Assembly: GCF_932294415.1 (NCBI RefSeq)
Contig: NC_065538.1
Span: forward strand, 74,377,834-74,441,833
Length of the DNA: 64,000 nt
Direction: 5' to 3'
Source: Quercus robur
Taxonomy: Eukaryota; Streptophyta; Magnoliopsida; Fagales; Fagaceae
Shown: piece by piece, positions 21,701 through 42,042 of the stretch
How the letters are laid out: each line of letters begins with the position of its first letter
Numbering within the stretch: position 1 is the stretch's first letter
Program-made: the position numbers and the translations under genes
Notes under the pieces: model-generated
Databases searched by the model: none
What the model was told of the DNA's origin: nothing
What the model saw: only the letters and a program-made list of their open reading frames with translations

Positions 21701-23494
21701 GAGTCAAGGAACAGTTTTTGTTGGCTTTTTGCGCATGCACAAATATTTTCAAAACTATCAATATTTTTTCCTGCTAATTTTTTTCCTTTTAACAATTTCA
21801 AATGTGGTTATTGAAATTAATATTTAGAATTCTTTTTTAAAATATATAGAAACTCTGTTATAAGGCTTGCTTAGCTGTAACTGTGTGTAAACAGAGTAAC
21901 TTAAAATTAAAAAATGCAGTGTATTTGGTGAAGACTGTAAGCATTGGTCAATTTTGATTTAAAACTTCCTAACAATGTCTGAACATGTGAATATTGGGCT
22001 CTTAGAAACATTATAGATGTGAATAATCATTTTGCAAGTGTCCTTTTTGGCCATGTAGTCAATAATTTTGTATTCTTTTAAGTTAATGGTCCAAATTGTG
22101 TTATTTGATAATTGTTTATACTCTACAATTGCTACATGTGATAAAATACAATTTCCTTATAGAAATGGGATGTGGAAAAATTTTTCCTTTTTTTTTTTTT
22201 TTTTTGGTACTATGAAAGCAACATTGTTACATGTTTTTTCCAATGTTGATTAATGCAGGTGAATATTTTGACACATACAGCAGAAGTAGTGTTGAGTGAC
22301 AAGCAGCGCTCAGCAATTGCAACCTTAAAAGAAAGGCATAGGGCCCAAGATTGGAAGGAGCGTCTAGATCGAGAGGAGTTAAGCTGTCCAACTGAAAAAC
22401 TTGTTCATAGCAACGGTGAGGACATGGAGGTCCTAGAAATTGCAGATATGAGCAAGCATCCATCTGATTTTGATGGTAAAATTGAGATGTCAAAAAGTGA
22501 CATAGAAGGGGCTACTTGTCCTGGTTTCTCCACAGAACAAGAAACAGAAGAAACAGGCAGTGCTTTATGGGACATTTTTCGGAGGGAAGATGTTCCTCAA
22601 TTAGAGGCATATCTTAGAAAGCATGCAAACGAATTTAGGCACACCTATTGTTCACCTGTTGAACAGGTAACTTATTAGCAAGTTAAGCTTCTGATTAGCC
22701 ATGTCTCGTGCAGTCTCTGATAGATAATGCTTTTTTAGGTTGTCCACCCAATTCATGACCAATCCTTTTATTTAACTTTGGAGCACAAAAGGAAGCTAAA
22801 GGAAGAATTTGGTGAGTACGATAAAAATGCAATAATATTTTAGTGATACCCTTGCATGATTATTTACACAATTACTTCACTTTTGTAGGTGTTGAACCGT
22901 GGACCTTTGTGCAAAGGCTTGGGGAAGCAGTATTTATACCTGCTGGATGCCCGCACCAAGTTAGGAATCTCAAGGTAATAATTTCCTTACATTATCAGTC
23001 TTAATCTTCAGTCAGGTTATATGTCTCTAATCAAATATGTTCTATTGTATAGTGCTAATTATTCTATTCCCACCTGCACAGTCATGTACAAAAGTTGCTG
23101 TTGACTTTGTCTCTCCCGAAAATGTTCATGAGTGCCTCAGATTAACTGAGGAGTTCCGACAACTTCCTATTAACCACAGGGCCAGAGAAGATAAACTTGA
23201 GGTAATGGGTCTTTTCTATGGTAACATGCCTCCCTCCCCCTTTTTTTCCCCATCACTATTTTAGTGATAGTTCATAGTTGTGTGTGGATTTACATAAAAA
23301 TTTACTCTCTTTGTTTCATCTTGTATACCTTGGTCTCTAGTCTATGTTACTATGTATAACATTCCTTCATTCTACTCTAATTCTAACCAATTTTCTGGTG
23401 TGGTCTTTGGGTGGAACAGATCAAGAAAATGATCATCTATGCAGTTGACCAAGCTATTACTGATTTAGAAGCCTTGGTACCAACCCATAATTAA
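18706..23494 (+). CDS. Lysine-specific demethylase, JMJ25-like (KDM3/JHDM2 family)
   Basis: Twelve exons: 18706-19194, 19336-19448, 19542-19641, 19738-19870, 19947-20010, 20106-20805, 21217-21546, 22259-22666, 22739-22811, 22889-22974, 23082-23201 and 23420-23494, joining in frame to about 896 residues. The end of exon one is the least certain junction. The N-terminus is Lys/Arg/Ser-rich with a basic KKRRS nuclear-type patch. A C4HC2 RING-like zinc region spans about 172-228 ([30 protein letters not shown]), a second Cys-rich region about 300-330 (CNHC, CPTC, CLSCC), and the JmjC domain follows. Fe(II) ligands are H637 and D639 (LHCD) and H826 (GCPHQVRN), so it looks catalytically intact. KDM3 enzymes remove H3K9me1/2; the plant member IBM1/JMJ25 keeps genes free of CHG methylation. 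Which Arabidopsis paralogue is closest cannot be told by eye. Confidence 0.92.
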
Positions 23495-23668
23495 GTATTT
23501 TGGAAGCTGCCCTAACTCAGCATTGGAGGAACTAAATAATTAGGTTCTTTTGTAGATATAGTAAATAGGGAGCTGCCCCAACTCAGACTTGTCCAGTTCC
23601 ACCAAGCCGAATAAAGTATTTGGGAAGCTGTCCCAACTCAGACTTGGTGGAACTAAATAGAAAATGGG
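23491..23668 (+). repeat. Imperfect triplication in the JMJ25-like 3' UTR
   Basis: GGAAGCTGCCCTAACTCAGC (copy 1, from about 23501), GGGAGCTGCCCCAACTCAGA (about 23569) and GGGAAGCTGTCCCAACTCAG (about 23624) start three related segments. Copies 1 and 3 also share TTGG(A/T)GGAACTAAATA. The first copy begins at the stop codon. Confidence 0.65.
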
Positions 23669-25799
23669 GAGCTAGGAGCAGTTTTTTGCCTGCAAACATG
23701 ACATAACTGGCATGAGATGGAAGGGCCTTTTTGGAGTAGGGGCTTGACCTTCATGGGTGGAGGTACACATTGTAATAAGTGGGACAATTACATGATGAAA
23801 TTTATTTTGAGGTTTATATAAAATACTCTCTCTCTCTCCAATGTAGTTGCAGCCATTAACAAGTTTCAGGGTAAATTATAAAACTTTCATTAAGAAATGT
23901 AATCTATAATAGGGCAATGTTCCATCAGGGTCTATGGGATCTACCCAAATCTTGACATATAATGAAAGTTATTGTGATAATAGTTAAAAAACGACCTGAT
24001 GAATGAGGACAATTTGAAAATTAATAAATTATCTATGGGGAGAAATTGGATTCAAATCTTGTGCTCAATTGTTGTTAGTTTAAAAATAAATAAAGATGCC
24101 CTTTTTGAATTAAAATGTGGAAGTTGTCTACCTTCATACTTTGATTTGTGTGAACAATTTGGATCTATAAATGCTCCAACAATTTGATGTAAAAGTGAGT
24201 TTAAACTATCATAGCTTATATCTGTAATAAATTTGATGTCTTTTACACGCTTAAAGTAGATTAAAGGGTGATTGGAGCTATTTGGAGGATAGCTGCGGCT
24301 AACTTTATTATCATTTTCTTTTTAGCAAGAAAAAGGGGAAGAAATAAACTATCAGCATCGTTATCTTTAAGTGAATTTCTATATCTTAAAACCTATTTTT
24401 CCTTATATTTTTACCTCCATTTTACCATTCTTATTCCTCTAAAATCAATGGCTAGAATTCTTTATAATTTATTGGCTTAAATTGTATTGTAGATTGATAT
24501 CATAGCCTTTAAAAGACTTAAAATAATTTTGGTTATTTTGGGCCAGCAAAATTCTTGAAAAAGTAGGCTTGGGCCAGTTAAGGGAATTAAATCCAGTAAA
24601 TTTGTGGATTGTACTATATGACCAATTTTAATAAATTACTTGTCATTTATTTTAGATTCAAAGTAGGCCGACTTAGTACTCATTTTGAAGTCCTAGATGC
24701 TTATTTTTAAAATGAAATTAATCTAAATTGAAATTCAGTATAATATCTTATGAAATACAAGCAAAAGAGTGAAGACATGTCATTTTTCAACCTATATTTT
24801 GTGAGAGACACGCAAAAGAGTAAGGATATGTCATTTTTAGCAGCATTTTGGAATTTTGATGGCTTTTCCAATAACCAATCTATTTAGAGCCTATCTGGTT
24901 TAGGCAATTTTCATCACCCATTACTTTGTTTCCATCACCTATTACTCATTTTGATAGGTCTCACGCTTAAGAAGCATGTTTGGCCAAGTTTTTATTTTCA
25001 GTTCTTATCATCTATAACTCAACAAAATGAGTGATGGGTGAATGAAAATGAAAACAAAAAAAAGGTGTTTCCGAGTGATGAGATATGAGTTCTGATGGCA
25101 ATATTGTAAATACACTCAAGTTGTGGGACCCACTATCTTTGTATAGTCTAATTCGTGCTAGCCCATTCACTACACCTAACGACTCTCTCCTCTCTCCATA
25201 CCAGACTCACTCTTCTCTGTTTTTTGATTAACTTTTTAGTTGTGATGGCTTTTGATTCTCAAAAAGACTACTCCTTCAATAACTAAACTATTAAACGTTC
25301 TTCATAGATTGAGGACTTGAGTTTATAAGCTAATACCAAGTGGCATATTTATAGCAAAAAGTCTATGGAAACAACAAAATTTCATTGAGTTTATGGTGAA
25401 TTGACATCTTAGCTTCTTGTAAAATTATTGTTCATAGAATAAATGTACTCATAAAGGTATAAAAAACTAAGCACACTAAATAAATTTTACTCCCCCCCCC
25501 TCCCCCCCAAAAAAAAGGAAAAGAAAAAGAAAAGAAAAGTGAAAATGGGCTGGGGAGAGCCCAATCCTTACATTCTAAAGACCCACATGTTAAATTCACT
25601 AGTTAAGTCCAAAACTCCATCCTTGGACTTGGACCCAAAACTTCAATCAATAAGACCAGTGCAGCCAATCAGTTTTAAACCGCCAGAATTACGTTATCTC
25701 ATAATTCCTTTTCCTTCAATCCGAGGCCACTCTTGCAACTCTCAAACACACTCCCAAAATCTTGTTCTTCTTCTTTTCTTTTCTAAGTGTTAATCCGAA
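23495..25799. other. JMJ25-like 3' UTR, spacer and LeuRS upstream region
   Basis: The first 200 bases hold three diverged copies of a 3'-UTR repeat. A MITE-like hairpin lies at about 24893-25075. A C-rich stretch (about 25492-25508) is followed by an A-rich one. The final 250 bases, before the LeuRS ATG at 25800, are CT- and CA-rich as in plant 5' leaders. No other gene is supported. Confidence 0.55.
24893..25075. mobile_element. MITE-like inverted repeat upstream of LeuRS
   Basis: TTTTCATCACCCATTACT (about 24908) is mirrored by AGTGATGGGTGAATGAAAA (about 25030). Between them lie more CACCTATTACTCATTTTG text and its mirror CAACAAAATGAGTG. Non-coding; ends approximate. Confidence 0.5.
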
Positions 25800-34903
<9,104 letters not shown>

Positions 34904-36591
34904 CCCTCTTCAACTCCTTGTAGGGGTTGGTGATGCTTATTCATTTCAACCTGGAAGAAGCAGCCATGACTTCACACTTACCCACCAACTTTGTATCTTG
35001 CCCTGCAATGCAAATCCTCTATGACCTTGCAGTAATGCCTGGAAATTTATATGCGAGCAATGGGTGTTTGTGCACCAATTCATGAATGTATGATCATAGA
35101 TGTAATCTTGTTGGTTAGGCAGTAGCACCTTTTCATCTTATACTGCAGTTGGTCTCTTTTCCAGCTGATACAGGTTTGTGGGTGGGTTTTTGGTTGACCT
35201 TTGCGAATCGATTAAGGTTGTCCACTAAGTTTCTTTGCTGTCATTCATGCTTTTGTATTATTTTTAATGGTCATCAGCCAAACAAGTATGGATTCTGTCA
35301 TTCTCAGGGTATTTTATATATAAAGTTTATAAAATCTATATGGTATGATTAGCATTAAGTGATGGCGTGCTGGCCGGGCAACCCATTAAAATTTAAAACA
35401 CAGAATATAAAAAATAGGGCAAGTCCCTCTCCTTTGGATCATTCGGACCAATAAAAAAGAGTCCCACAGTGTGAACTGTATATAAGAGATAGGTCTTGGT
35501 CAATATCTTCTTCTGATTCCCCATATGAAATCATTTTTAGGTAGTTAAAGGACAGGTTGACCACACACCAAACACCCTTATTAATACTTGGAAAGGTCAC
35601 CTAATAACATCAAACTCACTTATTACTGCTCTATATTACATTTTGTTTTGTTTTATATATATATATATATATAGTTCATTCTGAAAATGGGATTATTTAT
35701 AAAAAAATAAAAAAAAAGCTGAATTTTGAATTTTAAGATGTTTTATTAAAAGAACCTTTATTCTTGGTCAAAATAATCAAGCTCCCCCTTTCAAAAAAAA
35801 ACAAAAAAATCAAGCTCCCATCAACGTCCTTTAATTTTTCCTTCACTTTGATGCATCTCAGCAAAATATAACTTTTACATCATTCTCTTCTACCAAACCC
35901 CAAAGAGAGTGAGACAAAACCCAAAAAAAAAAAAAAAAAAAAGGAAAAAAAAAAGAAGAGAAAAAAAAAAAAAGATCTACTTTGCTGTCACTCTACTCAA
36001 AAATTTAAAAAAAAAAGAAAAAGAAAAAAAAAGAATTGAATTGAATTGATACAGTGATACGTATACTTGGGTGTTGACGACGCGTTGTTGTCCTCGGTAA
36101 AGACTTTTATTTAAAACACCTTTTTATTTTTTTGGCCTACACCACACAATCAGGGGCCCCATGCGCTCCGTATATCTCTCCTATCAAACAACTTGGAAAC
36201 TGCTCTACAACTACAACTACACGACACCTGTTGCTCTCTCTCTCTCTCTCACTATTTAAATCACTTTCCGTTTTCAATTTCCATTTCCAAACTCTTCCAG
36301 TCCTTTCCACTTTTTCTCGACAATTACAAGCTCCAAACTCCGATTACACACGGAACACTAAAAAATAGAGATTAGAGATAAAGCGAAAGAAGCCTCAAGT
36401 CTTAAGAAGAGTTAAGACTCTCTCATCAACTCCATGCACCACCGCTCCTTCAATGTATGTCTCTCTTTCTCTCTTTAAATTGTATTTAATAATTAAAATA
36501 CTATTAATCTGATTCTGTTTTGTTTTGTTTTGGGGGATTTGCTCTTAATTCTTAATTAAAAAAAAAAGGATTAGGAGGTGGAGGAGAAGCT
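34904..36591. other. LeuRS 3' UTR, spacer and GT14 gene promoter
   Basis: After the LeuRS stop come about 400 bases of likely 3' UTR. A (TA)n tract lies at about 35655-35673, and long A-rich tracts at about 35921-36035. A CT microsatellite (about 36234-36250) is followed by CTATTTAAAT (36252-36261), a candidate TATA box, then a C/T-rich leader. No gene is seen in 34904-36400. Confidence 0.5.
36252..36261 (+). promoter_or_regulatory. Candidate TATA box of the GT14 gene
   Basis: CTATTTAAAT follows a (CT)n tract and precedes a pyrimidine-rich leader containing the upstream ATG at 36434. Spacing to the main ATG is 330 bp in the genome, less after removal of a putative 5' UTR intron (36455-36574). 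Confidence 0.35.
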
Positions 36592-36595
36592 ATGA
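36434..36595 (+). promoter_or_regulatory. Upstream ORF spanning a putative 5' UTR intron and overlapping the main start
   Basis: An ATG at 36434 opens MHHRSFN up to 36454, where GTATGTCTC looks like a donor. If splicing uses the TTAG ending at 36574, the frame continues EVEEKL and stops at TGA 36593-36595, overlapping the main ATG at 36592 as ATGA. If the intron is retained, the uORF instead ends at a TAA inside it. Both readings depend on splicing that was not observed. Confidence 0.4.
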
Positions 36596-39500
36596 CGACG
36601 AAGAAGGGCGCAGCAGCAATAGCGTTAGCGTGGTGGAGACACGTAGTAATAAGGTGGTGGAGCTGTAAGTGTAAGTGTAAGTGTCAGTGGAAGCTGAAGC
36701 TGTTGCTTTTCCTCTCCGTGGCGCTCACCCTCTACGCTCTCTTCACCTTCCACTCCACACATTCGCCTCCCGATATCTCCTTCTCCTCCTCCTCCTCCTC
36801 CTCTCTGTCTCCGTCTCGTCACCGACTACTTCGCCTTCAATTCGACGGCGTCCCTAAGATCGCCTTTCTTTTTCTCGCTCGCCGCAATCTCCCTCTCGAT
36901 TTTCTCTGGGACTCTTTCTTCGAGGTTTTCTTCTTCTTTTTTTAATTTTTTTATTTTATGAATGTATGAATTTTCCTATGCTTAACGCTTGGCTTTGTGG
37001 AAATTCGCAGAATGCTGACGTGGCGAACTTCTCGATCTATGTTCACTCGGCCCCCGGGTTCGTCTTCAATGAGTCCACATCGAGGTCCGCTTTCTTTCGC
37101 GATCGACAATTGAAGAATAGCATTCAGGTCTTTTTTCTTCTTCTTAAATTGCTTCAATTCATTTTCCATGTTTCTTAATTTTGTTCAATTTTTAGCTTCT
37201 GTTTGGTTCCTGAGAAAACTGAGGAATGAAAATGAAAACCAAAAAAAAAAAAAAAAAAAGAATTTCGTTACTGTCAGGCTCTGTAGAGTGGAATTTTTTT
37301 TAATATTATTATTAGTCTTGGGTAATGACAAATCCACCTTCACATTCTCTTGGAAATGAAGTAAATGTCTCTGTTTGATTGCTTAGTAAACATACATGTA
37401 GTTTAAATTTATGTGCTTCATTGCTTAGTGCTCCACATAGAATATATACGGCGGGAAAATTTACTTATATTATGATATCTTAGTTTCCTATAATGGTAAC
37501 AAGTTTGGATCTTTTTCTAGGTGTAACTTATTTTTAGAGCAAAATAAGCTCATCCAAACACATCCTAACTAAGGAAAATAGTGATTCCAGGGGAAGGACT
37601 AAGTTAAATAGTGATATTTGAATTATCAGTTCCAAGTATTGGAAAATTTTGGACTAAAATTTTTATTTTCCCTTGTTTTCTAGTATATTGTAGGAAGCTA
37701 AATGAAGTGATAATGAGTTTTGTTTTAATCTTCTCTTTGGTAATTTGATGCGGTTGACATGAATGTGAATTGGGTTTGGGTGATTGGGAATTGCAGGTGG
37801 GATGGGGAGAATCGAGTATGATCCAGGCAGAGAGGTTGCTATTTGATGCAGCGCTTGAGGATCCAGCAAATCAGAGATTTATTTTATTATCTGATAGGTC
37901 AGAAGTTCACTTATATCAAATGAATTTATGTATAACAGCATGTGACTAGAATAATGATTTCAATTATCACCGGACTCAATTTGATGTTGTGCTATATGAA
38001 AGATTGGCTATTTTTATTTTTTTGTTGAAGACCCAAGAGTGTTTTGGCTCCTAATTGACATCTGAATTTTGCTTTCTCTATATTGCAGTTGTGTTCCTCT
38101 GTACAACTTTAGCTTTATATACAACTATGTGATGGCTTCTCCAAAGAGTTTTGTGGACAGGTAGATGGAGGGCTTTGATTGTTGAGGTGCAAAGCACTGA
38201 TTTTTTTTAGATGGTTCAGTATCGATAGAAAGACTTTATTTTTTTACCCTTTTGTCAATTGAAGAAATGTTAAGTCTTTTATTCCTTGTTGTAGCTTTCT
38301 TGATAAGAAGGAGAATCGCTACAACTCAAAGATGTCACCTGTGATACCAAAGGAGAAATGGCGAAAAGGGTCCCAGGTTATTTATCTTTCATTTCAATTG
38401 CTGATTTAAATGTATTGAGGTCTCATTTTTTATTTTATTTTCTTTTGGTGGTTGATTATTGAAAGAAATATTGTCTAATGTTTCTATGTCAGTTGGTTTT
38501 TATTTGTGCTTTGTAGTTTGGTTTTAGTAGGATTGTTGGTTTGGGTTAGATGGTGGCCTGTTTGTTTGTTAGCAATGGCTCGTAACTTGACAAAAAGTAA
38601 AGTTTGATTTTCCTGAGAACTTTTCTTACTTTGGTACTCTTATATGTGACAAAACATTAGTGTAGTTGGCTTAGACTTAGGAGATTAAATTGTGTGAAAT
38701 TTGGATATAAGAAGTTGCTGTAAATATCCACAGGATTGTTGTTTGTTGAACTTAACTTAGAAAATACTTTCTCAAAAAAAAAAAAAAAAACAGTTTTAAA
38801 AGACCATCACTTCCAAAATCCATTCCGCTGTTTTTAGATTTACTTTTTTCTTGTCCATAAGTTTTTTTTGTTTTCCTTTGTTACTTGTACATATTTCCTT
38901 CATCTCTTTGATGGAGTAGCTTCTTTTTAATACAAAATTTTCTTCCCTATCAAAAAAAAAAAAAAAAAAAGACCATCACTTCCACTTTGTAGGTTGCTGA
39001 GCCAATCTTCTTAATTGGAAAGCAGAATAAACAGTTTTAAAAGCACTACTTGTTCAGATCTCATTACCATTTTCATCACCCCCATTGTCATCAAAACATT
39101 ATTTGACTGAGGATCAAGATAGCATTTTTATTACTATTTATTCATAATCTACCTTTTAACTTGATTTTGATTTTGGGATTGCAGTGGATCACTTTAGTTC
39201 GAAGCCATGCTGAAGTCATTGTAGATGATGAGGTGATTCTTTCAGCATTTAAGAAATTTTGCAAGGTATGTAATTGCGTGCTTTATATGAAGTTTATCCC
39301 TTTTCTGGTAATTGTCCTTTATAATTTTCTTTGTTTGAGTTTTACTTGTGGATAGAACATCTATATCATGATACTTTTGTTCTTCTTGGAGAGAAGGTTT
39401 TTTTTTTTTGTTTTTTTGGGGGGGGGGGGGGGGGGGGGTGGTGGTGGTGGGGGTGGGGTAGGCTCAGTTTTAATTTTAAAACTGTATATGCATTAGTTTT

Positions 39501-41779
39501 TGTGGAGCCTTACTCCAATGTGGTGCTCAAAACTTCAAACGAGATTCTACGTGATCGGTCATAAGAAAATTAAGGGTTTTGTTTAGCAAACTTACACAGG
39601 TTTTGAAAGCTACATCTGCATAAACTTTTTGTCCATCATTGAAACTTTCTTTTTAATCAATTTTTTTGCTTATCAACAAATGAAGATATGTTCCTTTACT
39701 ATTTCACAAGCATGATGGTGTTTTTTTTATATGTATTTTGTTGTCTTTGCTATTCTTTGTTGTCTTTGTCCATGATTGCTAAGTTACAAACATACCCAGT
39801 GGGGCTTGCACGTATAAACCCACGAATCACACCATTTTTATGGGAAAGAACAAATGTCATTTGATCTAGAGCCATTGGTGTGTATTTGCATGCTTTTGAG
39901 CTTGTTTCTTGGTTAATCATGCAACAACTTGTTTTTCTGCTCTGAAATTTCGGTTTGGTAAATCATGCAACAACTTATTTAACTGCTTCTCATTTTGCAG
40001 CGACGTCCGCCTGTAGATGCCAAAAAGGGGAAGCTGAATATTGTAAGTGATCCTTGATTGCAAATTTTTGTTGATAGATGAAGAAGAATTAGAAGATAGC
40101 TTCCTTACCAATCAATTTAATTAATCCTATATTTTAATTTAAAAAAAAATACTTATAAAAAAAAATCAAGTTTTTTTCCTCCTAGATTTCTAGTTTAAGT
40201 AAATAAATTTGAGGTTAATGTCTACACAATAGAGTTTATATGTAATTAAAAAAAAAATAGAGTTTATATGCAACCAGTATTGACTGGTACTTTAAAGAGC
40301 ATCATGTTTGTTAACATAGGAAATCCAGTTACGAGCACATACTTGTTTGTGCTCCTTTTTGTATTTTTTCTTTCTCTTCTAGTAAGAACAATGGATATTC
40401 CTGGAATAAATAAAGTGAGATGCATATAAAATGCAAAAATAGAAAGAATGTTGCAAATCTCATATAATGTGGCTTAGGGTTATTATATATATTATTTTGC
40501 AGATGTTGCAACAGTTCCCTTTATCTTATATTAGAATATTATATCTGTTACACCTTTAACTAAATCATAATTTGTTCTGATCTTGGTCTAAATACCAAAT
40601 GCAGAAACTTCAGAAGCAGCATAACTGTATTCCAGATGAGCATTATGTGCAGACATTGTTAGCGGTATGTCATGGATTTCCCTTTTATCAATGTTACATG
40701 TTACATGTTTGCAGCATGTTGTGGTTGCTATCGTTTAGCCACTGTTTTCATTGTTATTCATCAATTCTATCTAATGATTTCTCTCCATCTTTTAGTTAAT
40801 AGTGACTGCTTCTTTTATTGTGGTGCTCTTTGTTGATTGGTTTTCCACTAGTATCATGATTTCCTGGTGGGATCACTATTATTCATTTTTTTTTTCTTTA
40901 TGCTTCCCTGTTAGATGAGTGATCTTGAAGGTGAACTTGAACGAAGAACATTAACCTATACTGTGTGGAACCAGTCTGCTACAAAAATGGAGAATAAAGG
41001 GTGGCATCCTTTTACATTCAATTTTGCAAATGCTGGCCCTAAACAAATCAAGGAAATTAAGGTAGTCATTTTGCCTCACTTCCTCTGATTGTTGATCTTG
41101 TATATTTAACAATGGATAGAAGGATGTACAAAGTGTGATTTTTCTCATTTAAAATTTTCATCCTTTGGATTTATGGTATAGTACTCTTTGTTTAAGCCAT
41201 GGGTCTTTGGGACTGCTTCATGGCACAAAATTATGGTGCACTTCGTGATAGTTGGAAGTGAAAATGGGTTTCTTGAATGGAGATGGATAATGCCCTGCAA
41301 ATGGAGTTATGATGCAAATATATTTTCCTCTTCTTTAAGTAAATGAAAAAATCATCAAACGAAAATGTGAAAAAGTTGTTGATTGATGCCTGTAACCTTC
41401 ATTTATCCTGCTTTGTAATAATGGGATTCTACTACAAAACTGTTATCTGTTACTTTTATTAATCCATACTTTAAACGTGTTATATCACTATATTGGCTTT
41501 TATTTTATTGTGAGCTGTAATACATGCAGTGTGTAAATTATGGCTCTTTTTAATATAAATTTCCATTTCCTCTACTCTCTTTTGTTGTTTAACTTGTCTG
41601 TTTTAATTCAACAGGACATCAACCATGTATATTATGAGACCGAGTTCCGAACAGAATGGTGTCGGAGTAATTCTGCCCTTGTTCCCTGTTTTTTGTTTTC
41701 TAGGAAATTTTCTCAGGGAGCTGCCATGCGCCTTTTGAGTGATGGAGTGGTTGGTCACGCTGATACCTCTGAAGTCTGA
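36592..41779 (+). CDS. GT14 family glycosyltransferase, BC10-like (DUF266)
   Basis: Ten exons (36592-36924, 37011-37127, 37797-37897, 38089-38160, 38295-38376, 39185-39265, 40001-40042, 40605-40664, 40915-41061, 41615-41779) join in frame to 399 residues, the usual size. The N-terminus is a short basic cytoplasmic tail, with a KCKCKC repeat coded by a TGTAAG microsatellite, then one TM helix (about 34-51), the plan of a type II Golgi protein. Luminal motifs are PKIAFLFLARRNLPLDFLW, IYVHSAPGF, GWGESSMIQAERLL, FILLSDSCVPLYNF and a C-terminal Cys-containing TEWCRSNSALVPCFLFSRKF. The family relates to core-2/I-branching GlcNAc-transferases; rice BC10 affects cell-wall cellulose and arabinogalactan content. 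The true donor and acceptor are unknown. The start is the first in-frame ATG before the TM segment. Confidence 0.92.
40227..40270. mobile_element. Minimal A-rich insertion with 15-bp duplication in a GT14 intron
   Basis: AATAGAGTTTATATG occurs at 40228-40242 and again at 40256-40270. Only TAATT plus about 9 A separates them. It resembles the tail-only insertions at 9586 and 14284, though simple slippage could also explain so short an insert. Confidence 0.4.
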
Positions 41780-41970
41780 AGTCTGAACTGCTAGGCTCAC
41801 CCCCATAATTTATGGCTTATCTTCTTACAGCCCTCTAACAATCTAGTGATGCGTTTAAAACTATAATTTGGGCGGCAAGTGGAATGCCTGCTAAAGGTTT
41901 ACAGAATACATTACACACAGGACCTATATTGATACTAGAGACTAGAGAAAAAGAATCGTACCTGCGGCTG

Positions 41971-42042
41971 TAAAGTTACTTCCAGAGACGAAGAGCTGTA
42001 GGATCATAAAGTTACTTCCAGAGACGAAGAGTTGTAGGATCA
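41971..42042 (+). repeat. 36-bp tandem duplication in the GT14 3' UTR
   Basis: TAAAGTTACTTCCAGAGACG followed by AAGAGCTGTAGGATCA occurs twice head to tail, at 41971-42006 and 42007-42042, with one difference (AGCTG against AGTTG). Confidence 0.9.

Noticed and set aside
36625-36822. Minus-strand frame rich in Gly/Glu opposite GT14 exon 1
   Set aside because: Antisense of the Ser-rich coding stretch; no conservation recognised.
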